A DNA stretch of 64,000 bases. Origin: Neotamlana sargassicola (lineage in GTDB: Bacteria > Bacteroidota > Bacteroidia > Flavobacteriales > Flavobacteriaceae). This document shows, piece by piece, positions 1 to 8,759 of the stretch (its first letter is position 1; every line of letters begins with the position of its first letter). The position numbers were made by a program, and so were the translations under genes. The notes under the pieces are model-generated. The model saw nothing but the letters and a program-made list of their open reading frames with translations, ran no database searches and was not told the DNA's origin. Location of the stretch: NCBI RefSeq assembly GCF_020523965.1, contig NZ_JAJAPX010000001.1, forward strand, positions 372,001-436,000, written 5' to 3'.

Positions 1-671
1 GAAATGGTTGGTATAAATTTGTTTGTATACCAATCTTCTCCTTTAAGTTTCACCAAAATTAATCGGCTTAATATGCCTAATAAAAATGGAAGGCCTAAAT
101 AAATAGCCACACTTTCTGCAATTGTTGCTATGGAAATATCGACAATAGCACCTTCAAACCCAAAAAGTGGCGGTAATTTGGTAATAAATAACCATGCATA
201 AAAGCTATAACCAAATACTTGAAAAATACTATTTAATGCAACCAAACCAGCACCGTACTCACTACTTCCTTCGGCTAAATCGTTCCAAACTAAAACCATG
301 GCAATGCATCGCGCAAGCCCTATTAAAATAAGACCAACCATATATTCTGGATAATCTTTTAAAAAGGTAATGGCCAAAACAAACATTAATACAGGACCAA
401 CAATCCAGTTTAAAACAAGTGAAATGGAAAGTATTTTAGTATTACGAAACACCTTTGGCAACAAGGCATAATTAACTTTGGCAAGGGGTGGGTACATCAT
501 TAAAATTAAACCTATTGCAATAGGAATATTTGTTGTTCCTTTATTAAATGAATTAATAATATTTGGAAAACTTGGAAAGAAATAACCAATTCCTACTCCA
601 ATCGCCATAGCGATAAATATCCATAAGGTTAAATTCTTATCTAGAAAGCTTAATTTTCTCATTGCATTCAT
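1..671 (-). CDS. acr3: Arsenite efflux permease, ACR3 family (3' end cut by window edge)
   Basis: Polytopic inner-membrane transporter expected to export arsenite. About 223 codons are readable leftward from an ATG at 671 (a second ATG at 662 is possible) and the frame is still open at base 1, so the C-terminus lies outside the window. Hydrophobic segments run through the whole visible part. The motif [16 protein letters not shown] at about residues 120-135 is the family signature and contains the conserved membrane cysteine (about residue 122) needed for arsenite transport in characterised ACR3 proteins. The downstream partner genes (arsR, arsC type) cannot be seen. Family assignment is firm; substrate is by family. 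Confidence 0.88.
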   Translation of the reverse strand, partial: MNAMRKLSFLDKNLTLWIFIAMAIGVGIGYFFPSFPNIINSFNKGTTNIPIAIGLILMMYPPLAKVNYALLPKVFRNTKILSISLVLNWIVGPVLMFVLAITFLKDYPEYMVGLILIGLARCIAMVLVWNDLAEGSSEYGAGLVALNSIFQVFGYSFYAWLFITKLPPLFGFEGAIVDISIATIAESVAIYLGLPFLLGILSRLILVKLKGEDWYTNKFIPTI

Positions 672-752
672 TAATTTGAATATTGCAATATTACGATGAT
701 TGGATATATTATCAAAATTAAGATTTAATTATTTACGTTAAGAAATAATTAA

Positions 753-1373
753 TTACAACAACTTAAAAAAAGACTCTCCGGTTATATGCTTTGCTCCTAA
801 ACTTTCTAAATGTTTAGTATGCACTTGGCAATCTATAAGTGTATAATTAGAATTTTTAATGAAAGTAACAAATCCTACTTTACTCGCATTACTCACTTTT
901 GTGAACATACTTTCACCGTAAAAAACACCATTTTTTATATCGACACCGTATAAACCACCAACCAAAACATTGTTTTGCCAAACCTCAATCGATTTTGCAT
1001 AACCTTGTTCATGTAGTTTAGTATATGCTTCAATCATTCTTTTGGTAATCCATGTTCCATCTTGGTTTTTTCTATTCGCTAAGGCACATTGGGTTATCAC
1101 CTCTTTAAAATCTTTATTTACAGTTACATTAAAATTGCCATTTCGAAGTACTTGCCGCATACTTTTAGAAATTTTAAGTTCCTGCGGATATAAAACAAAC
1201 CGCGGATTTGGTGCCCACCACAAAATAGGTTCGACATCATACCATGGAAAAATTCCCATTTTGTATGCCAACAGTAAACGCGGCACAGTTAAATCGCCTC
1301 CAATTGCCAATAAACCATCGCTATAAGCTTCATCTGGATCTGGAAACCAAAGGTCTTCTGTGAGTTGATACAT
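753..1373 (-). CDS. aat: Leucyl/phenylalanyl-tRNA--protein transferase
   Basis: Cytosolic enzyme of the N-degron pathway; it moves Leu or Phe from aminoacyl-tRNA to proteins with N-terminal Arg or Lys, marking them for ClpS/ClpAP. The 206-residue product has family landmarks in order: GIFPWY (40-45), WWAPNPRFVL (52-61), GGLYGV (139-144), GESMFT (153-158) and DCQVHTKHLESLGA (181-194). Length is usual for the family. It reads in the same direction as the DUF3127 gene upstream but is separated from it by a strong hairpin, so it probably has its own promoter. Confidence 0.95.
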   Translation of the reverse strand: MYQLTEDLWFPDPDEAYSDGLLAIGGDLTVPRLLLAYKMGIFPWYDVEPILWWAPNPRFVLYPQELKISKSMRQVLRNGNFNVTVNKDFKEVITQCALANRKNQDGTWITKRMIEAYTKLHEQGYAKSIEVWQNNVLVGGLYGVDIKNGVFYGESMFTKVSNASKVGFVTFIKNSNYTLIDCQVHTKHLESLGAKHITGESFFKLL

Positions 1374-1380
1374 TTTGTAA

Positions 1381-1413
1381 AAATAAAAAACCTTTCAATA
1401 AGCTATTGAAAGG
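1381..1413 (-). terminator. Intrinsic terminator of the DUF3127 gene
   Basis: An inverted repeat (cctttcaata / tattgaaagg, tight loop) is followed on the minus strand by a T-rich tract. It lies between the DUF3127 stop and the start of aat, so it separates two co-directional genes. Confidence 0.75.
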
Positions 1414-1456
1414 TTAAGTGTTATACACGATTCCAAAAAATAATTTAGAAAACTAA

Positions 1457-1834
1457 TTAAAACGGTAAATCGTCGTGATCGTCTTCGTTTAAATCGCCAG
1501 CTGGTTCAAACGCATCTGCTGGAGGAACTGGAGGTAAATTTTCTCCACCGGCTTCAGCCTGTACAGCCTCAATTCTCCATCCTTGAATTGAGTTAAAGTA
1601 TTTTGTCTCTCCTTGTGGATTCACCCATTCTCTACCACGTAAATTAATATTTATTTTTACAGGTTGACCAACTTTGTAATTGTTTAGTAAATCGGTTTTA
1701 TCTTGTACAAATTCAACCATAATATGTTGTGGGTACTGCTCTTCTGTCGTTACCACTATTTCTCTTTTTCTAAACCCATTATTACCAAAAGTTTGGGTTT
1801 CGCCAATCACTTTAATTCTTCCTTGAACTTCCAT
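1457..1834 (-). CDS. DUF3127 domain protein (OB-fold-like, conserved in Bacteroidota)
   Basis: 125-residue acidic-tailed protein. Residues 1-95 are beta-rich and match the DUF3127 family, whose members resemble small OB-fold single-strand-binding proteins (inference from family, no biochemistry known to me). The last about 30 residues are low-complexity with Pro, Ala and Asp and end in an acidic tip, DDHDDLPF, much like the acidic C-terminal tip of SSB proteins that recruits partners. Single-gene unit ending in its own terminator. Confidence 0.75.
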   Translation of the reverse strand: MEVQGRIKVIGETQTFGNNGFRKREIVVTTEEQYPQHIMVEFVQDKTDLLNNYKVGQPVKININLRGREWVNPQGETKYFNSIQGWRIEAVQAEAGGENLPPVPPADAFEPAGDLNEDDHDDLPF

Positions 1835-1912
1835 CTAATCAAATTATTTATTACTATTTATTTATCTTACTTTTTATATTTTTTCTGTGGGCTACAAAGG
1901 TCTATTTATTTT

Positions 1913-2782
1913 TTAAGTTAACAATACTTTCCAAGCACTATCTACATCACCAAAACTTAAAAATTTACGAGCCAACTCATGTTTTTCTACTTGGCTGTAA
2001 GCTATTATTTCAGGTTTTTTAACCGCTAAGTTTTTAAAAAACTCAGCGGCTTCTTCTTGGGTTGGTAAAACCTCAACATTTCCTAAAATACCTAAATCGT
2101 TACCGGTTAAAACAGTACTGTTTTTTATGTTTTCAGGAAAACTATCAACCCCTATTCCTAATGTACTTAAAGGCTTAGCTATTTCAAAAAAGCCTGTTTT
2201 TGCTCTGCTGTATAAATTTCCTCCAGCCCGTGCAACCAAATCTATCTTATTTTGGTCAATTTTACCTTCTTCATTTAAAACAGCCTCATCAATATGCAAT
2301 TTTACAACTTCGCAAATTACTAAATTTCCAGCTCCACCTTCATTTCCTAATTTTACAACATCGGTAACCTTACACTCCATTTGCACCGGAGATTCAGCAA
2401 CCCTAAACGGCTTTACTATATCTGATTTTAACATGGTTAAACCAGCCTTTTCAAACTCGTTCACGCCTTTAGCATACTCGGTACTGCTTAACGACATTTG
2501 CTGCACCAAATCGTAATTAACTACATTAATAACGACTTCTTTTACTGCCTCTACGTTTTCTAACGTGTGTTTTACTGTATTATTCTTAACTCGTCTTGCC
2601 GGAGAAAAAATTAATACTGGTGGGTTAGCACTAAATACGTTAAAAAAACTAAATGGCGATAAGTTTGCTTGTCCTTGGGCATCAATTGTACTTGCAAAAG
2701 CAATGGGCCTTGGTGCCACAGCACTCAACAAATAACCATGTAACTGGCTCGTTGATATGGATTTAGGATCTATGGACAGCAT
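1913..2782 (-). CDS. Flavin reductase family protein (FMN-binding split barrel)
   Basis: Predicted cytosolic FMN-binding oxidoreductase of the flavin reductase-like family. The start is placed at the ATG at 2782 (MLSIDPKSIS) rather than further upstream because the family begins there; this gives 289 residues. Visible landmarks are the N-terminal YLLSAVAPRPIAFASTID and LSPFSFFNVFSANPPVL segments, typical of the FMN-binding half, and a conserved NLYSRAKTGFFEI region. Divergent from the sensor kinase gene, with about 120 bp between starts. The physiological substrate cannot be told. Confidence 0.82.
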   Translation of the reverse strand: MLSIDPKSISTSQLHGYLLSAVAPRPIAFASTIDAQGQANLSPFSFFNVFSANPPVLIFSPARRVKNNTVKHTLENVEAVKEVVINVVNYDLVQQMSLSSTEYAKGVNEFEKAGLTMLKSDIVKPFRVAESPVQMECKVTDVVKLGNEGGAGNLVICEVVKLHIDEAVLNEEGKIDQNKIDLVARAGGNLYSRAKTGFFEIAKPLSTLGIGVDSFPENIKNSTVLTGNDLGILGNVEVLPTQEEAAEFFKNLAVKKPEIIAYSQVEKHELARKFLSFGDVDSAWKVLLT

Positions 2783-2901
2783 CGCAAATTTATTTAAACA
2801 AAGGTAACTATTCTTGCCTGCATCTAAAAACCGATTTACTAACAACTTAAACAATAATATTAACAGAATTGCATTATATTACCGAACAAATCCCTTTGTT
2901 A

Positions 2902-4056
2902 ATGATTTTAAGCAAGCACAGCAATTTATTTCGTTGGATAATTATTACCGCTTCTTTTGCCATTGTTTCTCTTATTTTATGGAAAACCTTCGAGTTTTTT
3001 CAGCATTTTAAAGAAGAAGAACGTATTAAAATGGAAAATTGGTCGTTTGCTCAAACCGACTTATTAAAAACCACAAATTTAGATATCGATCTTGGTAATT
3101 TGCCACTTAAAGTTATTACCAGTAATAAAACCACACCAATGATTATGGTTGCCGAAAATGGTAGCTACGATTTTAATAACATTGATGAAAGTAAGGTTAT
3201 AGACTCTATTGCAGTACAAAAATTAATTGCAAAGTTTCAAGAAGAAAATAACCCCATAAAAGTAAAATTAGACGGAAGGGTAATTAGCACTATTTACTAC
3301 GGAAACTCACCACTTTTAAACAAACTAAAGTATTACCCATTAGCCTTATTTTTAATTATTTTTTTGTTTGCCGCCGTAATTTATTTCTTTTATAAAAGCA
3401 GTAAAACCGCAACACAAAATAAGCTTTGGTCTGGTATGGCAAAGGAAACGGCGCATCAAATAGGAACACCACTTTCCTCTTTAATTGGTTGGACCGAAAT
3501 TTTAAAAACCGAAAACGTTAATCCGGATTATATTGTTGAAATAGAAAAAGATATAGATCGCCTACAAACCATAACCGAACGTTTTAGCAAAATTGGCTCG
3601 CTACCGGTTTTAGAGGCTTCGAATATTGTTGAAGAAACTGTAAACTCTTTTGATTACCTAAAAGCGAGAGCATCAAAACTTATAACATTTGAAATAAAGA
3701 TCCCAAACGAAGAAATTATCGTAAATCTTAATAAACAACTTTATAGTTGGGTTATTGAAAATTTAGTGAAAAATGCCATTGATGCCATGAAAGGTCGAGG
3801 CAAATTAATTGTTGAAATTTCACAATTAGAAAACAACGTAATGATTAAAGTAACCGATAGCGGTAAAGGTATCGCTAAAAAAGATTTTAATAAAATTTTT
3901 GAGCCTGGGTTTACCACTAAAAAACGTGGTTGGGGCTTAGGCTTATCGCTTACAAAACGAATAATTGAAGACTTTCATAACGGAAAAATAAAGGTTCTTC
4001 ATTCCGAAATAGGCAAAGGCACCACCATTCAAATTCAATTAAAACGAAACAATTAA
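2902..4056 (+). CDS. Membrane sensor histidine kinase
   Basis: Two transmembrane helices (about residues 12-28 and 145-164) flank a 115-residue periplasmic domain, followed directly by the kinase core: H-box ETAHQIGTPLSSLIGW with phospho-acceptor His at about 185, N-box ENLVKNAIDAM (286-296), G1 DSGKGI (319-324) and G2 GWGLGLSL (343-350). The start is the ATG at 2902; an upstream in-frame TTG is less likely. No HAMP domain and no response-regulator gene nearby, so it is an orphan kinase. The next gene begins two bases after its stop and is probably co-expressed. Signal unknown. Confidence 0.87.
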   Translation: MILSKHSNLFRWIIITASFAIVSLILWKTFEFFQHFKEEERIKMENWSFAQTDLLKTTNLDIDLGNLPLKVITSNKTTPMIMVAENGSYDFNNIDESKVIDSIAVQKLIAKFQEENNPIKVKLDGRVISTIYYGNSPLLNKLKYYPLALFLIIFLFAAVIYFFYKSSKTATQNKLWSGMAKETAHQIGTPLSSLIGWTEILKTENVNPDYIVEIEKDIDRLQTITERFSKIGSLPVLEASNIVEETVNSFDYLKARASKLITFEIKIPNEEIIVNLNKQLYSWVIENLVKNAIDAMKGRGKLIVEISQLENNVMIKVTDSGKGIAKKDFNKIFEPGFTTKKRGWGLGLSLTKRIIEDFHNGKIKVLHSEIGKGTTIQIQLKRNN

Positions 4057-4057
4057 C

Positions 4058-4402
4058 ATGCCAGAAACGTTCATTACATTATCTGAAATCGCTTTAAAAA
4101 ACAACTGTCCGGTTTGTTTTAATAATGAGGGTTTACGCTTAACATTTAAGCAAAAAATAATAGAAACTAGTTTTTATAAAAATGCCACTACAAATGTTAG
4201 TAACACTTTAAGTTGTAATAAATGTGAATCTACTATTTACCCTGTACAATGGACAGAAGATATTGAGCGTGTTTTCGATTATCATAAAAAACTAAATACT
4301 CCAGAAAAGGTTTTAAATTACAAAAATCCGTTTTGGATTACACTTGCTTTTATTATAATTACAGCTATTGCAATTGGTGTTTACTTCGGCTTAAAAAACT
4401 AG
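4058..4402 (+). CDS. Small zinc-ribbon membrane protein of unknown function
   Basis: 114 residues. Two CxxC pairs (C17/C20 and C53/C56) would form a zinc ribbon, and a single hydrophobic segment at about 92-111 anchors the C-terminus. Its ATG follows the sensor kinase stop with one base between, so the two are surely co-transcribed and may act together. I do not recognise a named family. Confidence 0.65.
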   Translation: MPETFITLSEIALKNNCPVCFNNEGLRLTFKQKIIETSFYKNATTNVSNTLSCNKCESTIYPVQWTEDIERVFDYHKKLNTPEKVLNYKNPFWITLAFIIITAIAIGVYFGLKN

Positions 4403-4601
4403 AGGGTAAACCTCCTCTAACATTATTGAGCACCTTCCTTTTAACCAAATAAATACGCAATGCCTTGGTTTTACATCGTGGTTTTTCAAAAATTTTCTTT
4501 GGGTAATTCTCTGTAAGTATCTAATAAAAAAATGTAAAGAGCACAGATAACACAATGACTTTAAATGGTTAAAAACGCTTAGAAAAACTTTTTTATGTCA
4601 T

Positions 4602-4991
4602 TTACAAAAATGCCTTAATTGCCTCTGCGACTTCTTTAAACTGTTCGGTTGTTAAGTTTTCCTTTTTAGTAAATCTGGCATCGTCCATGGCATTCAAAGG
4701 AATTAAATGTACATGTGCATGGGGCACCTCTAAGCCAATTACAGTTAAGCCAACTCTGTTACAAGGTATAGCTTTTTCTATGGCTTTTGCTACTTGTCTT
4801 GAAAAAGACATTAAACCATTATATGTTGCTTCATCTAAATCGAATAATTTATCAACCTCTTTTTTTGGAATACAAAGTGTATGTCCTTTTGCATTGGGAT
4901 TAATATCTAAAAACGCGAAAAAATCTTCGGTTTCAGCGATTTTGTAACAAGGTATTTCGCCGTTAATTATTTTAGTGAAAATAGAAGCCAT
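4602..4991 (-). CDS. HIT family (histidine triad) nucleotide-binding protein
   Basis: 129-residue Hint-type purine nucleotide phosphoramidase or hydrolase. The ATG at 4991 (MASIFTKIINGEIPCYKI) is the family start; the reading frame extends further upstream into the greA terminator but that is not expected to be translated. The active-site triad HAHVHL sits at 91-96 and LDINPNAKGHTLCIPK at about 29-43 is the nucleotide-binding strand-loop. Downstream of greA but separated by a terminator. Confidence 0.92.
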   Translation of the reverse strand: MASIFTKIINGEIPCYKIAETEDFFAFLDINPNAKGHTLCIPKKEVDKLFDLDEATYNGLMSFSRQVAKAIEKAIPCNRVGLTVIGLEVPHAHVHLIPLNAMDDARFTKKENLTTEQFKEVAEAIKAFL

Positions 4992-5021
4992 AGTAGAATA
5001 TTTTGTATCGATGTAAATATA

Positions 5022-5059
5022 AAAAAGATTCCAAACCAAAAGAGATAAGGAATCTTTTT
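5022..5059 (-). terminator. Intrinsic terminator of greA
   Basis: Eleven-base-pair inverted repeat (aaaaagattcc / ggaatcttttt) with a T-run on the minus strand, 20 bp past the greA stop. Confidence 0.75.
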
Positions 5060-5078
5060 AAAAATTTTAAATGAAGAA

Positions 5079-5552
5079 TTATCTAGAAATTTCAACAATA
5101 TCAAATTTCATAACACCACTTGGCACTTTAATTTCTGCAACATCGCCAACAGACTTACCTAATAAACCTTTACCAATAGGAGAATTTACCGATATTTTAC
5201 CAGAAGCTAAGTCTGCTTCGCTTTCTGCTACCAAAGTATAATTCATTTCCATACCGTTGGTTTGGTTTTTTATCTTCACCTTACTTAGCACTAATATTTT
5301 TGAGGTGTCTAACTGCGACTCGTCTATAATTCGAGCATTAGCTAAAGTCTCTTCCATTTTAGAAATTTTCATCTCTAACATGCCTTGAGCTTCTTTAGCT
5401 GCATCGTATTCTGCATTTTCACTTAAATCGCCTTTGTCTCGTGCATCGGCAATAGCTTGTGAGGCTTTTGGGCGTTCTATATCTTTAAGCTGATTAAGCT
5501 CGTCTCTTAATTTTTTTAATCCTTCTGGTGTATAGTATGATACTTTACTCAT
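5079..5552 (-). CDS. greA: Transcription elongation factor GreA
   Basis: 157 residues, normal length. It rescues backtracked RNA polymerase by stimulating transcript cleavage. The N-terminal coiled coil (about 8-75) carries the GDLSENAEYDAAKEAQ tip with the acidic pair (D/E) that reaches the polymerase active site; the C-terminal FKBP-like domain covers about 80-157 and includes SPIGKGLLGKSVGD. Its leader (5553-5650) has a perfect tcccga/tcggga hairpin near 5588-5605, which could be regulatory. Confidence 0.96.
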   Translation of the reverse strand: MSKVSYYTPEGLKKLRDELNQLKDIERPKASQAIADARDKGDLSENAEYDAAKEAQGMLEMKISKMEETLANARIIDESQLDTSKILVLSKVKIKNQTNGMEMNYTLVAESEADLASGKISVNSPIGKGLLGKSVGDVAEIKVPSGVMKFDIVEISR

Positions 5553-5740
5553 AACTTCATCGTTTTACTTAATACAAAAAGCTGAAAATCCCGAAATATC
5601 GGGACAGCATACAAAAAAATCCCGCATATACGAGATTGTAAAACAAAAATACAAAATTTTTAAATACATAATTATTTTACAGTTATAAAGTACTAAAACA
5701 GATTACTTTTGTTGTAAATTGGCCAAAATTATTTTCACAT

Positions 5741-6175
5741 ATGAAGTCTCTCTTTGCCCTAATAATTTCTTTATTCTTATTTAGTTGTAGCAGCAATACT
5801 GTAACCAACGAAAACTGCAATTTCTTGCTCGATATTAACGTGAATATAACCATTAATTTAAGTCTTCCCCAATACAGTACACTAGGTTTTGTAGGAAACT
5901 CAATTTACATTTCTGGAATTGGAAATAATGGAATTATTGTTGCAAATACTGGTTCTAGTTACATGGCTTGGGATGCTAGCGACCCAAATTATGTTCCAGG
6001 TACTTGTTCTGCTTTAGTGCCAAATGGCCTGTTTGGAACTAACGATTGTGGCAACGGAAATACTTATAATTTTGTAACTGGTGAAATTAGCGATAACGAC
6101 GACCCTACTTTAGTTTGCGCTTTAAAAAACTACCGCGTGCAGCAAAATGGAAACTCTTTAACGATATACAATTAA
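5741..6175 (+). CDS. Rieske-fold-like lipoprotein lacking Fe-S ligands
   Basis: 144 residues. A lipoprotein signal ends at LFLFSC (Cys16). From about residue 55 onward the layout follows small Rieske-type ferredoxin lipoproteins common in Flavobacteriaceae: a loop where CPxH should be (here DASDPNYVP), a second loop where CxxH should be (here DCGNGNTYNF), and a C-terminal LKNYRVQQNGNSLTIYN. The four cluster ligands are not conserved, so an Fe-S cluster is unlikely. A TACTTTTG -7-like box lies at 5704-5711. The 3' end overlaps thiF by 4 bp on the opposite strand. The Rieske relationship is my inference from pattern. Confidence 0.6.
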   Translation: MKSLFALIISLFLFSCSSNTVTNENCNFLLDINVNITINLSLPQYSTLGFVGNSIYISGIGNNGIIVANTGSSYMAWDASDPNYVPGTCSALVPNGLFGTNDCGNGNTYNFVTGEISDNDDPTLVCALKNYRVQQNGNSLTIYN

Positions 6176-7230
6176 ATTGATAGTCCGTTTTTTAAATTAA
6201 TAAGCTTTGCATTATTAGTTAAAGCTTCTTGTAAAAATTGTATAGCATGTTTACTCCTGATGCCCGATTTACAATAAACAACCAACGGTTTATCGGTGTT
6301 TATTTCTTGATATCTTTTGGGTAATTGATTTAAAGGAATATGTAACCCGCCAATATGATGCTGTTCGCGTTCCCAATTTTCACGCACATCAAGCAAGTTG
6401 TAATCTGTTTTGTTTTTATTTAAAACGCTTAAAGAAATTTCGTTTTCTGTTGAAGCAATACCACAGAAAAAATCGTAATTTTCTTCTAATGTTTTAATAT
6501 TAGCATGTTCAGTTTTATTAAACTTTAAAGTTATTTGTCGCATACTCAACACATCAAAAACCAATAATTTATTAGCTAAAACTTCTCCAATTCCGCAAAT
6601 TATTTTAATAACTTCGTTAGCTTGTAAACTGCCAATAATTCCGGGTAAAACGCCCATAACTCCAATTTCTGAACAGTTAGGAGATTCTTCCGGTTTTGGT
6701 GGTGTTGGGTATAAACATCGATATGTACCACTTCCTTTAAAATTAAAAACACTTACTTGACCTTCAAATTTAAAAATAGAGCCATAAACCAAAGGTTTGT
6801 TTGTAATTACAGCTGCATCGTTAGTTAAATATCGGGTTTGAAAATTATCGCTTCCATCAATAATAACATCAAATGCTTTAAAAAGACTTATTGCATTTTC
6901 CTTTGTAAGTTTCTCTTTAAATACCTTAAAATTCACAAACGGATTTAACTGTTCTAACCGTTTAGCTACAATTTCTGCCTTGGGTTTATTAACATCGTTA
7001 ATCGTATATAAAACTTGCCTTTGCAGGTTGGTTTGGTCTACAACATCATTATCAATAATTCCAATGGTGCCTATTCCTGCAGCAGTTAAATATTGTAAAA
7101 TAGGGCAACCTAAACCACCAGCACCAATAACTAAAACTTTAGCTTCTTTTAATTTTAGCTGACCTGCTTCGCCAATTTCTTTTAAAATGATATGGCGATT
7201 GTATTGCTTTTGTTCTTCTGTTGTAAGCAT
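6172..7230 (-). CDS. thiF: ThiF-type adenylyltransferase fused to a rhodanese domain
   Basis: 352 residues. It should adenylate the C-terminal Gly-Gly of ThiS and help hand over sulfur. The N-terminal E1-like domain has the nucleotide-binding GAGGLGCP (36-43), the DNFQTRYLTNDA segment and the YRCLYPTPPKPEESPNCSE loop typical of ThiF/HesA. The CxxC zinc pairs seen in MoeB are not evident. The C-terminal rhodanese domain (about 260-352) has active-site CKSGIRS with Cys at about 320. Being last in the thi operon supports ThiF over MoeB. The fusion means one protein could do both ThiS adenylation and persulfide transfer. Confidence 0.88.
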   Translation of the reverse strand: MLTTEEQKQYNRHIILKEIGEAGQLKLKEAKVLVIGAGGLGCPILQYLTAAGIGTIGIIDNDVVDQTNLQRQVLYTINDVNKPKAEIVAKRLEQLNPFVNFKVFKEKLTKENAISLFKAFDVIIDGSDNFQTRYLTNDAAVITNKPLVYGSIFKFEGQVSVFNFKGSGTYRCLYPTPPKPEESPNCSEIGVMGVLPGIIGSLQANEVIKIICGIGEVLANKLLVFDVLSMRQITLKFNKTEHANIKTLEENYDFFCGIASTENEISLSVLNKNKTDYNLLDVRENWEREQHHIGGLHIPLNQLPKRYQEINTDKPLVVYCKSGIRSKHAIQFLQEALTNNAKLINLKNGLSI

Positions 7231-7258
7231 AGTTGTTTATTGAGGTTGTTGGTTTTAA

Positions 7259-7561
7259 TTATAGTTTCTCTCCCTTAATTAAAATTGAAGTTTGGATAGC
7301 TTGTTCTTTTAGATGTAAAAATTGTTTTCGCTCCTCGTCTTTTTTAAAGTTTTCAAAGTCTTCTTCAGTATCGAACTCCACCAAATGAATTTCGTAAGGC
7401 TGTTCTATTTTAGCTTCAATTAAAGAATTTTTATTTGGTCTTACACGTAACACGAGTCTTCCATTATATTTAGAAATAATGGGAATAGCCACACTTTCAA
7501 ACTCGTTAAAAATAGCTTCTTGACCTTCCTTAATATAGATAAGCTGTGTTAAATGAATCAT
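7259..7561 (-). CDS. Small DUF1330-like protein inside the thiamine operon
   Basis: 100 residues, one compact alpha/beta unit resembling DUF1330 or ABM-type dimeric ferredoxin-like barrels (starts MIHLTQLIYIKEGQEAIFNE and has an IHLVEFDTEEDFENF strand-helix). It sits between thiH and thiF with 17-28 bp spacers, so it is co-transcribed with them. No catalytic residues can be assigned and no role in thiamine synthesis is known to me. Confidence 0.65.
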   Translation of the reverse strand: MIHLTQLIYIKEGQEAIFNEFESVAIPIISKYNGRLVLRVRPNKNSLIEAKIEQPYEIHLVEFDTEEDFENFKKDEERKQFLHLKEQAIQTSILIKGEKL

Positions 7562-7578
7562 AGAGTAAATTTAGTGAT

Positions 7579-8727
7579 TTACCCAAAATGTTCCCAATCT
7601 TTCCAAACAACTTCTAAACCTTGGTCTTTTAGCATTTGGGTGAAATCTTCGGTGCTTCTTTCATCTGAAATTTCAAACTGTTCTAACGATTTTGGTTCTA
7701 CAGCATATCCACCAGGATTGGTTTTAGACTCTGAACTGATGGACGTAATACCCAATTGCACAATGTTATTTCTAAAATGTTCACTTTCGCGCGTAGACAT
7801 AGATAGTTCTAAATCTTCATCTAACAATCTGTAAGCGCAAATAAGTTGTACCAAATCGGCATCAGTCATTTCTACTTTCGGCTCTAAACCGCCCGAATGC
7901 GGGCGTAATCTTGGAAAAGAAATAGAGTATTTTGTTTTCCAATACTGTTTTTGTAAATATTTTAAATGTAACGCAGTAAAAAAAATATCGGCACGCCAAT
8001 CTTCTAAACCAAATAAAGCGCCTAAGCCAATTTTATGAATTCCAGCTTGCCCTAACCTATCGGGAGTTTCCAATCGGTAATTAAAATTTGATTTTTTCCC
8101 TTTCGGGTGATGCTTTTTATATTCCTCTTTATGATACGTTTCTTGATACACTAAAACGGCATACAAACCATTTTGCATCAATAACTCATATTCATCTTTT
8201 TCTAACGGTTGTACTTCTATAGTGATGTTTGAAAAATAGGGTTTTATAAGTTTAATTGCGTTGTTAATATAGTTTACACCAACGGTTTGGTTGGCTTCAC
8301 CGGTTACCAATAACACATGATCGAAACCTTTTTGTTTTAAGTATTTAACCTCTTTTAAAATTTCGGCATCTGTAAGCGTTCGTCTTGGAATTTTATTAGT
8401 AAAACTAAACCCGCAATAGGTGCAAATATTTTGGCACTCGTTACTTAAGTAAAGTGGTGCATACATTTGCATAGTGTTACCAAAACGCTTTTTGGTGAGT
8501 TGACGACTTATTTGAGCCATTTGCTCTAAAAAAGGTTTGGCTGCTGGCGATATTAAAGCTTTAAAGTCTTCTAAATCTCGTTTTTCTGTGGCTAATGCAT
8601 GTTCTACGTCATTTATGGTTTTAGAATTAATATCATGAAGAACTTCATCCCAAGTGTAATTTTTGAATGTTTCTGTGAAGCTATTAGTTTTTTGCCCTTC
8701 GTTTTTTGCTATGTCGTTTTGTATCAT
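7579..8727 (-). CDS. thiH: 2-iminoacetate synthase (radical SAM, thiazole branch)
   Basis: 382 residues. It cleaves tyrosine with SAM to give 2-iminoacetate (dehydroglycine) for thiazole synthesis. The radical SAM motif CQNICTYC (Cx3Cx2C, Cys 98, 102, 105) is present, followed by GFSFTNKIPRRTL and the conserved LGALFGLEDWRAD and SFPRLRPHSGG segments. Located between thiG and thiF in the operon. Use of ThiH rather than the oxidase ThiO fits an organism able to use SAM radical chemistry for this step. Confidence 0.96.
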   Translation of the reverse strand: MIQNDIAKNEGQKTNSFTETFKNYTWDEVLHDINSKTINDVEHALATEKRDLEDFKALISPAAKPFLEQMAQISRQLTKKRFGNTMQMYAPLYLSNECQNICTYCGFSFTNKIPRRTLTDAEILKEVKYLKQKGFDHVLLVTGEANQTVGVNYINNAIKLIKPYFSNITIEVQPLEKDEYELLMQNGLYAVLVYQETYHKEEYKKHHPKGKKSNFNYRLETPDRLGQAGIHKIGLGALFGLEDWRADIFFTALHLKYLQKQYWKTKYSISFPRLRPHSGGLEPKVEMTDADLVQLICAYRLLDEDLELSMSTRESEHFRNNIVQLGITSISSESKTNPGGYAVEPKSLEQFEISDERSTEDFTQMLKDQGLEVVWKDWEHFG

Positions 8728-8759
8728 TACTATTTAAGCTAAACGCTAATAGCCAAAAG

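Noticed and set aside
1042-1326. Rightward 94-codon frame inside aat
   Set aside because: It lies wholly opposite the well-supported aat gene and has no family features.
6172-7230. MoeB (molybdopterin synthase adenylyltransferase)
   Set aside because: No CxxC zinc pairs are seen and the gene is in the thi operon; ThiF with a rhodanese domain fits better.
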